This document shows positions 9,060 through 18,376 of a DNA stretch of 64,000 bases, piece after piece. The translations under genes and the position numbers were made by a program. The notes beneath the pieces were generated by a model. It was not told the DNA's origin, searched no databases, and saw nothing but the letters and a program-made list of their open reading frames with translations. Numbering within the stretch: position 1 is the stretch's first letter; each line of letters begins with the position of its first letter. This DNA is from Gammaproteobacteria bacterium (GTDB lineage Bacteria; Pseudomonadota; Gammaproteobacteria; Steroidobacterales; Steroidobacteraceae). The stretch covers positions 47,480 to 111,479 of the forward strand of contig JABCZO010000012.1 of the NCBI GenBank assembly GCA_013289615.1, read 5' to 3'.

Positions 9060-10013
9060 TCACTTCTGATCCTCGCGCCGCTCCAGCACGGTGCCGACGA
9101 TATAACGCGGCCGGTGCCGCACCTCGTCGTAGATGCGACCGACGTACTCACCGAGCAGGCCGACGCCGAACAGTGCGACACCGAGCAGGAAAAATGCGAT
9201 CGCGAACAGCGTGAACACGCCTTCCGCCTCGGGGCCGACCACCAGACGGCGCACCACCAGGTACAGCACGAACACCACCGACAGCAGCGCGATCACGATG
9301 CCGATGCCGGAGAACAGCCGCATCGGCGCGGTCGAAAATCCGGTCATCAGGTCGAAGTTCAGCCGCATCAGGCTGAACAGCGAATATTTTGATTTTCCGG
9401 CACCGCGTTCCTCGTGCGCCACGCGGATCTCGGTCGGATTCATCGAGAAGGTATAGGCCAGCGCCGGAACGAAGGTGTTGTATTCCGAGCATTGATTGAC
9501 GGCATCCACCACCACCCGGCCGTAGCCGCGGAACATGCTGCCCTGGTCGGTGATCTTGACCTGCGTCGTGCGCTCGCGGATCTTATTGACCAGCCGCGAG
9601 GCGTAGCGGCGCCAGGCCAGATCCTGGCGCTCGATGCGGATGGTACCGACGTAGTCGTGACCGGCGTCGAGTTCGATCAGCAGGCGGCCGATTTCCTCCG
9701 GCGGGTTCTGCAGGTCGGCATCGAGCGTGATCACGTAGCGCCCGCGGCTGTGCGCGAAACCGGCGAGGATTGCGCGGTGCTGGCCAAAATTGCTCGAGAA
9801 CAGCACCACGCACGTGACTTCCGGCCGCAGCTCGAATTGCGTCTTCAGCAACGCCGCCGAGCGGTCGCGGCTGCCATCATTGACGAACACGACCTCGTAC
9901 GGCCGGCTCAAGGCGTCCAGGGCCGGATACAGGCGCGCGAACAACGCCGGCAGCACTTCCTGCTCGTTGAAGACCGGAATGACTACGCTCAACTCGGGTG
10001 CGACCGTCGGCAT
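9060..10013 (-). CDS. arnC: Undecaprenyl-phosphate aminoarabinose transferase ArnC (GT2)
   Basis: A 317-residue GT2 glycosyltransferase. It starts with LSVVIPVFNEQEVLP, has the nucleotide-sugar DAD motif at residues 98-100 (TLDADLQNPPEE), and ends with two C-terminal membrane segments (about 235-257 and 268-292). ArnC moves 4-formamido-arabinose from UDP to undecaprenyl phosphate at the inner leaflet. The ATG at 10013 lies 12 bp after the arnB stop. Longer upstream frames run into arnB and are not used. Its position between arnB and the formyltransferase matches the classic arn order. Confidence 0.92.
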   Translation of the reverse strand: MPTVAPELSVVIPVFNEQEVLPALFARLYPALDALSRPYEVVFVNDGSRDRSAALLKTQFELRPEVTCVVLFSSNFGQHRAILAGFAHSRGRYVITLDADLQNPPEEIGRLLIELDAGHDYVGTIRIERQDLAWRRYASRLVNKIRERTTQVKITDQGSMFRGYGRVVVDAVNQCSEYNTFVPALAYTFSMNPTEIRVAHEERGAGKSKYSLFSLMRLNFDLMTGFSTAPMRLFSGIGIVIALLSVVFVLYLVVRRLVVGPEAEGVFTLFAIAFFLLGVALFGVGLLGEYVGRIYDEVRHRPRYIVGTVLERREDQK

Positions 10014-10024
10014 ATGGTGCGCTG

Positions 10025-11176
10025 CTAGCGAGCGGACCGGCTTGCGGCCCGCGGCCGCCCCGACAACGCCTTCAGCGTGCGCGCCGCCTGCTCGCATACC
10101 CGTTCCACGTCCTCGGTTTCCATCGCCGGAAACAGCGGCAGCGTGGCGATGCCGCGGCCGATGTGCTCGGCGATCGGGAATTCGCCGGGCCTGAAACCCA
10201 TCTGCCGATACAGCGTCAGCAGGTGAATCGCCGGATAGTGCACGCCGACGCCGATGCCGGCGGCCTGCATCTGGGCGATGAACGCGCCGCGCTCGACCTG
10301 CGAGGGCAGCACGATCTGAAACATGTGCCAGTTGCTGTTGGTGAAATCCTCGACCGGCAGCTCGCAGCCGAGCGAGCGATCGAAGCACTCGAAATAATGT
10401 CGCGCCAGAGCGTGGCGGCGCGCGTTGAATTCCTCAAGCCGCGCCAGCTGGCCGATGCCAATGCGAGCCGCGATGTCGGTCATGTTGTGCTTGCCGCCGG
10501 CCAGGGTCACGTCGAGGTTGCCATCGGCAAAGCGCTCCACGCCCTGCAGCCGCCACAGCTCGCACTGCCGCGCTTCATCGGCGTCGTTCACAACCAGGCA
10601 GCCGCCTTCGGCGGTAGTGAGGTTTTTATTGGCGTGAAAGCTGATCGAAACCAGGTCGCCGATGGCGCCGATGCGCTCGCCCTGCCAGCTCGCCCCCATC
10701 GACTGTGCCGCGTCTTCGACCACACGTAGCCGGTGGGCGCGCGCGATCGCATTCAGGCGGCCGCGATCGACCGGCAGTCCGGCCAGGTCCACCGGCAGCA
10801 AGGCGCGCGTGCGCGGCGTGACGGCAGCCTCGACCAGCGCCACATCGATGTTGCGGGTCTGGGCATCGACGTCGACGAATACCGGGCGCGCGCCGGCGCG
10901 CACGATGACGTTCGCGGTGGCAACCCAGGACAGCGGTGTAGTGATGACCTCATCGCCGGCGCCGACCCCTGCCAGCGCCAATCCGATCTCCAGCGCACCG
11001 GTAGCCGAGCTCAGCGTGCGCACCGGACGGCCACCGAAATAGGCCGACAGCCGTGCCTCGAAGTCGCGCACCTGCGGGCCGCTGCTGATCCATCCCGAGC
11101 GCAGTACCTCGGCGACGCCGGCGATGGTCTCCTCGTCGATCGATGGCCGCGTAAAGGGCAGGAATTCTTTGCTCAC
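10025..11176 (-). CDS. arnB: UDP-4-keto-pentose aminotransferase ArnB (PLP)
   Basis: A 383-residue DegT/DnrJ/EryC1 aminotransferase of typical ArnB length. The PLP lysine is K184 in FHANKNLTTAEGG, and the cofactor-binding Asp-Ala-Ala-Gln segment (VVEDAAQSMGA) precedes it. It uses glutamate to aminate UDP-4-keto-pentose, giving UDP-4-amino-4-deoxy-L-arabinose. A GTG at 11176 was chosen because ArnB similarity (EFLPFTRPSID) starts immediately after it; no ATG is available near this point. It lies 28 bp after the small ArnE/F-like gene. Confidence 0.92.
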   Translation of the reverse strand: MSKEFLPFTRPSIDEETIAGVAEVLRSGWISSGPQVRDFEARLSAYFGGRPVRTLSSATGALEIGLALAGVGAGDEVITTPLSWVATANVIVRAGARPVFVDVDAQTRNIDVALVEAAVTPRTRALLPVDLAGLPVDRGRLNAIARAHRLRVVEDAAQSMGASWQGERIGAIGDLVSISFHANKNLTTAEGGCLVVNDADEARQCELWRLQGVERFADGNLDVTLAGGKHNMTDIAARIGIGQLARLEEFNARRHALARHYFECFDRSLGCELPVEDFTNSNWHMFQIVLPSQVERGAFIAQMQAAGIGVGVHYPAIHLLTLYRQMGFRPGEFPIAEHIGRGIATLPLFPAMETEDVERVCEQAARTLKALSGRPRAASRSAR

Positions 11177-11204
11177 GATGGCACCGTAGGATATCGACTC
11201 GATA

Positions 11205-11576
11205 TCAGCTGCGCGCAACCAGCCACACGCCGACGATGATGATGGCGATACCGGCCACGCGTGCCGGGCCGAGCGCTTCGGAAAACAGCAGCCAGCCGGC
11301 CAGCGCACTCACGATATAGCCGATCGACAGCATCGGGTAGGCGATGCTGACATCGACGCGCGACAGCGCCAGGATCCAGAACACCACGCTGACCACATAC
11401 AGGGCCAGGCCGCCGAGGATCGGCGGATTCAGTGCCATGCGCGCGGCCAGCGTCCAGGTGTTGGCGAGGCTGAAGCTGAGGTCCGTTATGGCGCGCGAGC
11501 CCGCCTTCAACAGCAGTTGCGCTGCGGCGTTGAGCATCACCCCGGTCAAAACCAGCGCCAGATCCGCGCTTTTCAT
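11205..11576 (-). CDS. ArnE/ArnF-like small four-TM membrane protein (EamA/SMR type)
   Basis: A 123-residue hydrophobic protein with four predicted membrane segments and the EamA/small-multidrug-resistance pattern. The late segment PMLSIGYIVSALAGWLLF is typical. In aminoarabinose clusters, ArnE and ArnF form a heterodimer that flips undecaprenyl-phosphate aminoarabinose to the periplasm. Only one such gene is present here, between arnT and arnB. It may act as a homodimer or have a partner elsewhere. Its start overlaps the upstream transferase stop by 4 bp, so the two are coupled. Confidence 0.82.
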   Translation of the reverse strand: MKSADLALVLTGVMLNAAAQLLLKAGSRAITDLSFSLANTWTLAARMALNPPILGGLALYVVSVVFWILALSRVDVSIAYPMLSIGYIVSALAGWLLFSEALGPARVAGIAIIIVGVWLVARS

Positions 11577-13225
11577 GGTCTGATCACCGCGACAAAAGAC
11601 GGCGCAGTGTATATCACGCGCATCGGCGCGCCCAATGTCTCAAGCTCGTGATAATCCTCGGGTCGCATGATGGCCAGCGCATCGCTTTGCTGTTGCCAGT
11701 CGGGCGCGAATTGCCGCACATCGGGGATCGCAAGCCATGGTTGCTGCTTCAGGCCGAAATCGAGCTCGCCGCGATAACCGACCAGTGTGCAGGTGCGCTG
11801 CAGATAGAAAGGTAGCGGCTGCAGATAGCCATTCACGCAGTACACCCGGGTGGACGCGCCCAGCCATGGCCGCAGCTGCTGTGTGAGATCGACAACGGCG
11901 CGCATCCGCGGCAGGTAGTCGGCCGCGATCAGCGCCGAGTGCGCCAGCAGCAGAGCGCCGACGCCGAGCGCCAGCGCCGCACCGAGCAGCGCGCCGCGGC
12001 GGGCCAGGCCGGCGCCGATCCCGGCGCCGAGCGCCAGCAGTAGAAAGGCGATCGCGAACCCGCGCACGCTCGCGCTCGAGGCTCGCGCATCCAGCGCGGC
12101 GAGTGCCGGCACGTCCCACGAGGCCAGCACCACGGCGGCTACGACGGCGGCGATCGCGGCCACGGCGGCGAGGTGCAGCGCGAATCGGCGCGGCGGCAGC
12201 GCGGCGATCGCGCGTCCGGTCAGAAGGCTCAGCGCTGGCAACATCGGCACGATGTAGGGCGTGAGCTTCGACTGCGACAGGCTGAAGAACACCAGTACGA
12301 ATCCGGCCCAGATCAACAGCAGCGAGGTGGCGCGCTCACCGGCGCGCGCCGCGCGCCAGCCGGTACGCAGCGCCTGCGGCAGCAGCGTCGTCCACGGCAG
12401 CAGCCCCACGGCCAGCACCGGCAGGAAAAACCACAGCGGCTGGTAGCGATCGAATTGCGCGCTGCTCAGGTAGCGCTGGAAATGCTGGAAGATGAAAAAG
12501 AAATGCGCAAATTCCGGATTGCGCGTCGACACCAGCACGAACCACGGGGCCGCCAGCAGCAGCAGCGCCGCGACTGTCCACCACGGCTGCGCGCGCAGCG
12601 GCAGTCGCCAGTCGCGATGGATCAGCATGAACAGCACGGCGACCGCAGCGGGTATCAGGATGCCGACTAGGCCCTTGGACAGCAGCGCGAGCGCGACGCC
12701 CACGCCCAGCAGCAACGGCAGGCCGCGCGACTGGCGCTCGCCCGGCCGCGCTGCCTGCACCAGCAATGCCAGCGCGGTCATCGCGATCTGCAGGCCGAAA
12801 CTCAGGCCCATGTCGAGCGTAGCGATGCGCGCCAGCGCGACGTACAGCAGCGCGCTTGCCTGAACCACCACGGCGAGCAGCGCGGCGCGCTGATCGTACA
12901 GACGCCGCCCGAGCGCGAAGGTCAGCATCAGTCCGAACATGCCGCTCAGCGCCGGCCACAGGCGTACCGTCCAGGCATGCTGCCCGAACATCTCGAATGC
13001 AGCCGCGGTGGCCCAATATCCCAGCGGCGGCTTCTCGAAGTACTTGATGGCATCCAGGCGCGGGGTGACCCAATCACCGCTGCTGACCATTTCGCGCGGA
13101 ATTTCCGCATAGCGGCCTTCATCCGGGTCGAACAGGTGCGGGCTGTCGAGCGGCAGGAACCACAACAGCGCCAGGCCCAGCCAGAACACGGCTAGAACGG
13201 AGCGGCTGAACTCGCGAGGAGGCAT
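11573..13225 (-). CDS. arnT: ArnT/PMT-family lipid A 4-amino-4-deoxy-L-arabinose transferase
   Basis: A 550-residue GT-C membrane glycosyltransferase with about 12 TM segments. The catalytic first-loop motif is FDPDEGRYAEIPREM, with the conserved acidic pair, followed by KYFEKPPLGYW. This is typical of ArnT, which moves aminoarabinose from undecaprenyl phosphate to lipid A phosphates and confers polymyxin resistance. The C-terminal 150 residues form a soluble periplasmic domain. It is followed with a 4-bp overlap by the ArnE/F-like gene. The cluster context makes ArnT the best call, though some homologues transfer other sugars. Confidence 0.88.
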   Translation of the reverse strand: MPPREFSRSVLAVFWLGLALLWFLPLDSPHLFDPDEGRYAEIPREMVSSGDWVTPRLDAIKYFEKPPLGYWATAAAFEMFGQHAWTVRLWPALSGMFGLMLTFALGRRLYDQRAALLAVVVQASALLYVALARIATLDMGLSFGLQIAMTALALLVQAARPGERQSRGLPLLLGVGVALALLSKGLVGILIPAAVAVLFMLIHRDWRLPLRAQPWWTVAALLLLAAPWFVLVSTRNPEFAHFFFIFQHFQRYLSSAQFDRYQPLWFFLPVLAVGLLPWTTLLPQALRTGWRAARAGERATSLLLIWAGFVLVFFSLSQSKLTPYIVPMLPALSLLTGRAIAALPPRRFALHLAAVAAIAAVVAAVVLASWDVPALAALDARASSASVRGFAIAFLLLALGAGIGAGLARRGALLGAALALGVGALLLAHSALIAADYLPRMRAVVDLTQQLRPWLGASTRVYCVNGYLQPLPFYLQRTCTLVGYRGELDFGLKQQPWLAIPDVRQFAPDWQQQSDALAIMRPEDYHELETLGAPMRVIYTAPSFVAVIRP

Positions 13226-13243
13226 TGGTTACCTAGAATCGTC

Positions 13244-14884
13244 TCACGGTGGTGAAGCGCGGTCACGGGCCTGCCACAGCATCAGGCTGCGCCGCGGCCC
13301 GAACGAGCGCTGCGCCACGAGCCGGTAATCCGCTGCCAGCGCGGGCAGGTTGTCCTGCTGATTATCCTGTACCAGCAGCCATTGCGGCAGCGAGTACCGG
13401 TCGGCCGCCAGCGCCTGGCGGCCGGTATAGAACGGGATTTCCGCCGCCAGCGTCTCGTCCATATTGAGGGTGTATACCGGCTGCCCGGGCGGCAGGCGCC
13501 GGCCGATCGCCTGCACGAACGGTCCCATATCCTTGGTGTCGTTGAGCAGCGGGGCAGCCAGCGCCAGCACGATGCCATTGGCGACAAACGCCGCGATCAG
13601 CATCCAGACTCCGGCGTGCCGGGTTTCACCGCTGGCGCTGGCGTGCAGCAGCGCGGTGACCGGCACCAGGGCGAGCAGCAGCGCGATGATGACCGGCGCG
13701 CTGGCGCGGCCGAGAAATACCCAGGCCGCGAGTGGCGGCAGCAGGCAATACACGCACAGCAGCGCCACCTGCAGCCACCAGCCCAGGCCCGGCGGGCTGC
13801 CCGCGGCAAGCTGCCTGCGCTGCCACCACTGCGCGCTTCGAATCCCGAGCCACAGGAACAGCAGCGGCAACACCGGCAGCAGGTAGGTTTCCCGCTTGGT
13901 GGCCGATATCGACAGCAGCAGCAGCATGCCGGCGCCCATCAGTGCGCCGAAGCGCGCCGCCTCCGGCCGCCGCGTCACCCGCGAGGGCGCCGCGCGGCGC
14001 CAGTTGGCCGGCCGCAGCGCCTCGATCCATGGCAGTAACCACGGCAGCGTCGCGTACGGCAGTGTCCAGGTGTAGTAGAGCAGCGGCTGGCGGTGACCGC
14101 TGCTGCCGAGTGGATTGATGAGGCGCTGCACGTGATTCACGTAGGCCCATTCCCAGACGGCCGCCGCGCCGCCCTGAGTGAAAATCGCGAGCGCCAGCAG
14201 CGCCACCGCCGCGGCCAGCACGCCAACGCCAGGCAAAGGTCGCAGCCGCCGCCACGCCGATGGGCGATCGATCAGCACATAGGCCAGAAGTCCCGCGCCG
14301 ATCAGCGCCGGCCCGACCAGGCCCTTGATCCACAATGCCAGCACCAGCGCCAGGTACAGCAGCAACTGCAGGTACGCCGGCCGTCGCTGCCGTGCGCCGT
14401 CGTGCGGGCGGGCGAGCAGTTCCCAGGCTGCCCACGCCGCCACGGTAGTCGCCAGCATCAGCAGCGGATCGATCAGCACCCAGTGCGTGGATACCATGAA
14501 CTGCAGACTGGTCGCGAGCATGCATGCCGATATCAACCCGGCGCTGCGCCCCTGCGCAGTAGCACCCCAGTGCAGCAGCAGCAGCAGCGTCGAGAGCCCG
14601 GCGAGCACGCTGACGCCGCGGGCCGCCAGCACGGATGCGCCGCCGGTCAGCCGGAACGCCGCGGCGACCACCCAGTAGTACAGCGGCGGTTTTTCGATGA
14701 AGCGCTGGCCGTTCAGCGTCGGAATGACGCCCGGCGAGAGCGCCATCTCGCGGCTGATTTCGGCCTCGCGCGGTTCATCCGGCGTCCACAGGCCGCGATT
14801 GCAGCCCAGCAGCGCCAGCAGCAGCAAGCCAAACAGCACCGATCGGCGAGCCAGACGCTCGCTAGCAGGGACAGCGGCAGACAT
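13244..14884 (-). CDS. Second ArnT/PMT-family membrane glycosyltransferase
   Basis: A 546-residue polytopic GT-C protein paralogous to the downstream ArnT. The loop motif reads TPDEPREAEISREM, then RFIEKPPLYYW, so the catalytic acidic pair is kept but Glu-Gly-Arg becomes Glu-Pro-Arg. Multiple TM segments and a soluble C-terminus follow. It is the first gene of the arn run (19 bp before arnT) and diverges from moeB. It could add aminoarabinose to a different phosphate, transfer another undecaprenyl-linked sugar, or modify a protein. The sequence alone does not decide. Confidence 0.82.
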   Translation of the reverse strand: MSAAVPASERLARRSVLFGLLLLALLGCNRGLWTPDEPREAEISREMALSPGVIPTLNGQRFIEKPPLYYWVVAAAFRLTGGASVLAARGVSVLAGLSTLLLLLHWGATAQGRSAGLISACMLATSLQFMVSTHWVLIDPLLMLATTVAAWAAWELLARPHDGARQRRPAYLQLLLYLALVLALWIKGLVGPALIGAGLLAYVLIDRPSAWRRLRPLPGVGVLAAAVALLALAIFTQGGAAAVWEWAYVNHVQRLINPLGSSGHRQPLLYYTWTLPYATLPWLLPWIEALRPANWRRAAPSRVTRRPEAARFGALMGAGMLLLLSISATKRETYLLPVLPLLFLWLGIRSAQWWQRRQLAAGSPPGLGWWLQVALLCVYCLLPPLAAWVFLGRASAPVIIALLLALVPVTALLHASASGETRHAGVWMLIAAFVANGIVLALAAPLLNDTKDMGPFVQAIGRRLPPGQPVYTLNMDETLAAEIPFYTGRQALAADRYSLPQWLLVQDNQQDNLPALAADYRLVAQRSFGPRRSLMLWQARDRASPP

Positions 14885-14976
14885 AAGCGGGTCAATTGTG
14901 CGCTAAATTTACAATGCCGCGCCGGTCTGTCATCCGTGTCGCCCATGCACTGCAGGGCACAGGATTGAGGCGTAGC

Positions 14977-16110
14977 ATGTCCGCCATGCCGCTCTCTGCC
15001 ACTGAACTTCGCCGCTACAGCCGGCATCTGACACTGCCCGAGATCGGGGTCGCCGGCCAGGAAAAGCTGCAGGCCGCCCGGGTGCTGGTGATCGGCACCG
15101 GCGGGTTGGGCTCACCGGCGGCGTTGTATCTGGCTGCCGGCGGTATCGGCAATCTCGGCGTGCTCGACTTCGACCAGGTCGAGGAATCGAACCTGCAGCG
15201 CCAGGTGCTGTACGACACGGCCAGCGTCGGCCTGCCCAAGGCCGAGGTCGCGCAGATGCGTCTCAGCGCGCTCAATCCGGAGCTGCAGGTGCAGGTGCAT
15301 CAGACCGAGCTGTGCGCGGCCAACGTGCAGGCCATATTCGATCACTACGACATCATCGTCGATGGCAGCGATCGCGTCGCGACGCGCTATCTGGTCAATG
15401 ACGCCTGCGTCATTTACGGCAAGTCGCTGGTCTCGGCCGCGATCCACCGCTTCGAGGGCCAGGCCATGACCTATGTGCCGGGCCGCGGACCGTGCTATCG
15501 CTGCCTGTTTCCGGAAGGCGCCGAGGGCGCGGCCGCCAATTGTGCCGAGGCCGGCGTGCTCGGCGTACTGCCCGGCGTGATGGGCGCCATCCAGGCGACC
15601 GAAGCGATCAAGCTGGTAGTCGGCATCGGCGAGCCGCTGCTCGGACGGCTGCTGACTTACGATGCGCTCGAGATGCGCTTCCAGGAGTTGCGCGCCAAGC
15701 GCCGCCCCGATTGCGCCGTCTGCGGCGATCATCCGACCATCAGCGCGCCGCAGGATCCGCCGGGCTTCTGCAGCGTCGAGGAGCTGCGCCAGGTACGTTC
15801 CATTTCCGCGGCCCAGCTGGCACAGCGCATCCAGGCGACCGGTTTGCCGATCAGCCTGATTGATGTGCGCGAGCCGGCGGAGTTCGCCGCCTCGCATCTG
15901 CCGCGCGCGATCAACATCCCGCTGAGCACCGTCGAGCACCACGGTCGGCAACTGCCGCACGCCGGAACCGTCATTTTCATGTGCCGCAGCGGCGTGCGCA
16001 GCCAGCAGGCGTGCGCGCTTGCCAGCCGCATGGGGGTGAGCGAGGCCTGGCAGCTCGAAGGCGGACTGCTCGCCTGGAAGGCCGAGATCGATCCGTCGCT
16101 GCGCCTGTAA
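14977..16110 (+). CDS. moeB: MoeB/ThiF-type E1 adenylyltransferase with C-terminal rhodanese domain
   Basis: A 377-residue protein. Residues 1 to about 245 form an E1-like adenylation domain with the ATP loop GTGGLGSPAALYLA, the DFDQVEESNLQRQ segment, and zinc cysteines in CYRCLF and CAVCG. The C-terminal ~100 residues are a rhodanese with active-site CRSGVRS. Such proteins activate the C-terminal Gly-Gly of ThiS/MoaD-like sulfur carriers and supply sulfur for molybdopterin, thiamine or related cofactors. The ATG at 14977 has GAGG 7 nt upstream; an ATG at 14986 is possible. It is divergent from the arn cluster. Confidence 0.92.
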   Translation: MSAMPLSATELRRYSRHLTLPEIGVAGQEKLQAARVLVIGTGGLGSPAALYLAAGGIGNLGVLDFDQVEESNLQRQVLYDTASVGLPKAEVAQMRLSALNPELQVQVHQTELCAANVQAIFDHYDIIVDGSDRVATRYLVNDACVIYGKSLVSAAIHRFEGQAMTYVPGRGPCYRCLFPEGAEGAAANCAEAGVLGVLPGVMGAIQATEAIKLVVGIGEPLLGRLLTYDALEMRFQELRAKRRPDCAVCGDHPTISAPQDPPGFCSVEELRQVRSISAAQLAQRIQATGLPISLIDVREPAEFAASHLPRAINIPLSTVEHHGRQLPHAGTVIFMCRSGVRSQQACALASRMGVSEAWQLEGGLLAWKAEIDPSLRL

Positions 16111-16124
16111 CGCCCGGAGTGGCG

Positions 16125-17183
16125 TTATTTCGCGACGCGCTGCAGGTCGCGCACCAGTGCCTCGATGTCGGCCTCGCTCGTTGCCCACGAGCACATCAAT
16201 CGATAGCCGGCGTCTGCAAGCGTATAGAAGTGCCAGCCCATCGCGAACATGGACTCGGCGGCCGCGGCACTCATCTCGACAAACACCGCGTTGACCTCGA
16301 CCGGGCGCGCCAGCCGCAGGCCCGGCACGGCACTGATTGCGCTGCCGAGGCGGCGCGCCATCGCATTGGCGTGCAGCGCGTGGCGCATCCACGCCCCGGA
16401 TTCGAGCACAGCCTGCCACTGGCTGCTTTGAAAGCGCATCTTCGACGCCAGCTGCCCGGCCTGCTTGCCGCGGCAATCGAATTGCCCGGCCAGCGCCGGA
16501 TTGAAGAACACCACCGCCTCGGTGCTATTGAGCCCATTCTTGGTGCCACCCAGCGACAGCACGTCGACCCCCGCGCGCCAGCTCAGATCCGCTGCCGTCA
16601 CCCCGGGCAAGGCCGCGAGCGCATTGGCAAAGCGAGCGCCATCGATATGCACCGCCACGTCGTGTGCATGCGCGAGCGCGCTCAGTGCGCCGATCTCCTC
16701 GGGGCGATACAGCGTGCCCCATTCGGTGGACTGGCTCAGCGACAGCGCGCGCGGCCTGCTGAAGTGCAGGTCATCGCGCTGCGTGATCGCCTGCAGCACC
16801 GTACCTGCCGACAGCTTTGCGCCGGCGCCCGGCAGCAGCAATAATTTTGCCCCGCCGCTGAAGAACTCCGGCGCACCGCACTCGTCGGTCTGCAGGTGGG
16901 AGGCCTCGTGGCAGATGATCGCCTGGTAACTGCGCGTCAGTGCCGCCAGCGACAGGGCATTGGCCGCGGTGCCGTTGAATACGAAGTACACCTCGGCGCT
17001 AGCGTGCTCGAACAGCGCGCGAATCAGCGCACAGGCGCGCTCGGTCCAGGCGTCTTCGCCGTAGCTGGGCGCATAACCGGCATTGGCGGCCTGCAGTGCG
17101 GCCCAGGCTTCAGGGCAGATACCGGCGGTGTTATCGCTGGCGAACTGCCAGCCGGGGGCGGCGTAGTTGGCGTCGATTTTCAT
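16125..17183 (-). CDS. ltaE: Low-specificity L-threonine aldolase (PLP)
   Basis: A 352-residue fold-type I PLP enzyme of the threonine aldolase/beta-eliminating lyase family. The PLP lysine lies in SLGGTKNGL, the Asp partner in VHIDGARFANAL, and the N-terminal SDNTAGICPE matches the family. It cleaves L-threonine or allo-threonine to glycine and acetaldehyde. The ATG at 17183 was preferred over the GTG at 17192. It converges on moeB (14-bp gap) and diverges from the isoaspartyl peptidase gene 41 bp away, so their promoters overlap. Confidence 0.9.
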   Translation of the reverse strand: MKIDANYAAPGWQFASDNTAGICPEAWAALQAANAGYAPSYGEDAWTERACALIRALFEHASAEVYFVFNGTAANALSLAALTRSYQAIICHEASHLQTDECGAPEFFSGGAKLLLLPGAGAKLSAGTVLQAITQRDDLHFSRPRALSLSQSTEWGTLYRPEEIGALSALAHAHDVAVHIDGARFANALAALPGVTAADLSWRAGVDVLSLGGTKNGLNSTEAVVFFNPALAGQFDCRGKQAGQLASKMRFQSSQWQAVLESGAWMRHALHANAMARRLGSAISAVPGLRLARPVEVNAVFVEMSAAAAESMFAMGWHFYTLADAGYRLMCSWATSEADIEALVRDLQRVAK

Positions 17184-17224
17184 AGGCCGCACAGGCTAGC
17201 GCAGTTCGCGTACGCTAGGCACTA

Positions 17225-18160
17225 ATGTACGCCCTGGCCATCCATGGCGGTGCTGGCGCGCTGCCGCGCGTGCCGTTCACGGCCGCACGCGAACACGCCT
17301 ATCGGCACGGCCTGATGCAGGCACTTAGCGCCGGGCAGCGCCTGCTCGAGCGCGGTGGCTGCGCGCTCGACGCGGTGGAAGCGGCGGTCACGGTGCTGGA
17401 GGATGATCCGTTGTTCAACGCCGGGCGCGGCGCAGTGCTGACCGCCGATGGCAGCGTCGAGCTGGATGCGGCGATCATGGATGGCTGCGACCTGCGCGCC
17501 GGCGCGGTCGCCCAGCTGCGGCACCTGCGAAACCCGGTGCAGCTTGCGCGGCGGATCCTGGAAGACGCCGCGCATGTGTTCCTGGTCGGCGACGGCGCGG
17601 AGCGTTTCGCGGTCGAGGCCGGATTCGCGCTGGTGGACAATGGCGATCTGATTACACCCGATCGCCGCGAGCAGTGGCAGGCACTCGAGGATCAGCTGAC
17701 GCGCACTGGCGCGGCGTCGGGTACGCAGGCGCTCGCGCTCGATCAGCCGCCGCTGGGCACCGTGGGTGCGGTGGCGCGCGACCACGGCGGGCGGCTGGCG
17801 GCCGCCACCTCCACCGGCGGCACCGCCGGCAAGCGATCCGGTCGCATCGGTGATTCGCCGGTGATCGGGGCCGGCACCTATGCCGACAATCGCAGCTGCG
17901 CCGTGTCCACCACCGGTCATGGCGAATGGTTCCTGCGCACGGTACAGGCATTCGACATCGTGGCGCGGATGCGCTATGGCGGCTACCGCCTGGACGCCGC
18001 GGTCAGCGAGGCGATCATGCGGCGGCTGCCGGACCTGGGCGCCGCCGGCGGCCTCATCGCCGTGGATCATCACGGCGAGATCGCGATCGGCCACAATACG
18101 CCGATCATGTTCCGGGCCAGCGTGCGCGAGGGCGAAGCCGCCAGCACCGCCATCTATTGA
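17225..18160 (+). CDS. iaaA: Isoaspartyl peptidase / plant-type L-asparaginase (Ntn hydrolase)
   Basis: A 311-residue Ntn-hydrolase precursor. Autocleavage is expected just before T179 in LGTVGAVARD, making this Thr the N-terminal nucleophile of the beta subunit. Other marks are the N-terminal AIHGGAGA, FNAGRGAVLT, and STGGTAGKRSGRIGDSPVIGAG, which holds the substrate-binding Arg-Gly-Asp-type region. It hydrolyses isoaspartyl dipeptides from damaged or degraded proteins and asparagine. It has no signal peptide and so is cytoplasmic. The location fits a local set of amino-acid catabolic genes. Confidence 0.92.
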   Translation: MYALAIHGGAGALPRVPFTAAREHAYRHGLMQALSAGQRLLERGGCALDAVEAAVTVLEDDPLFNAGRGAVLTADGSVELDAAIMDGCDLRAGAVAQLRHLRNPVQLARRILEDAAHVFLVGDGAERFAVEAGFALVDNGDLITPDRREQWQALEDQLTRTGAASGTQALALDQPPLGTVGAVARDHGGRLAAATSTGGTAGKRSGRIGDSPVIGAGTYADNRSCAVSTTGHGEWFLRTVQAFDIVARMRYGGYRLDAAVSEAIMRRLPDLGAAGGLIAVDHHGEIAIGHNTPIMFRASVREGEAASTAIY

Positions 18161-18376
18161 CGGGCTTAAGTGCCGGACAGATAAGGCTTCCCCTGCCCTT
18201 GAGCCCAGGGCACCGGTCGCCGAATGGCACCGGCGGCCAGCGCTTTAGGGCTACGGCACAGGTTATGTCACACCCGTGCTGCGTTTGACACAGCGGATTT
18301 ACCGAGGTAGCCGCAGCGCCAAAATCTTAGAATGGACGCCGCTCCCGCCTGCCTTTAGGACCACGGAATAGTCCCC

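Noticed and set aside
15112..16476. Long minus-strand open frame (454 codons)
   Set aside because: It is antisense to moeB, which has complete E1 and rhodanese motifs. The reverse frame has no recognisable domain.
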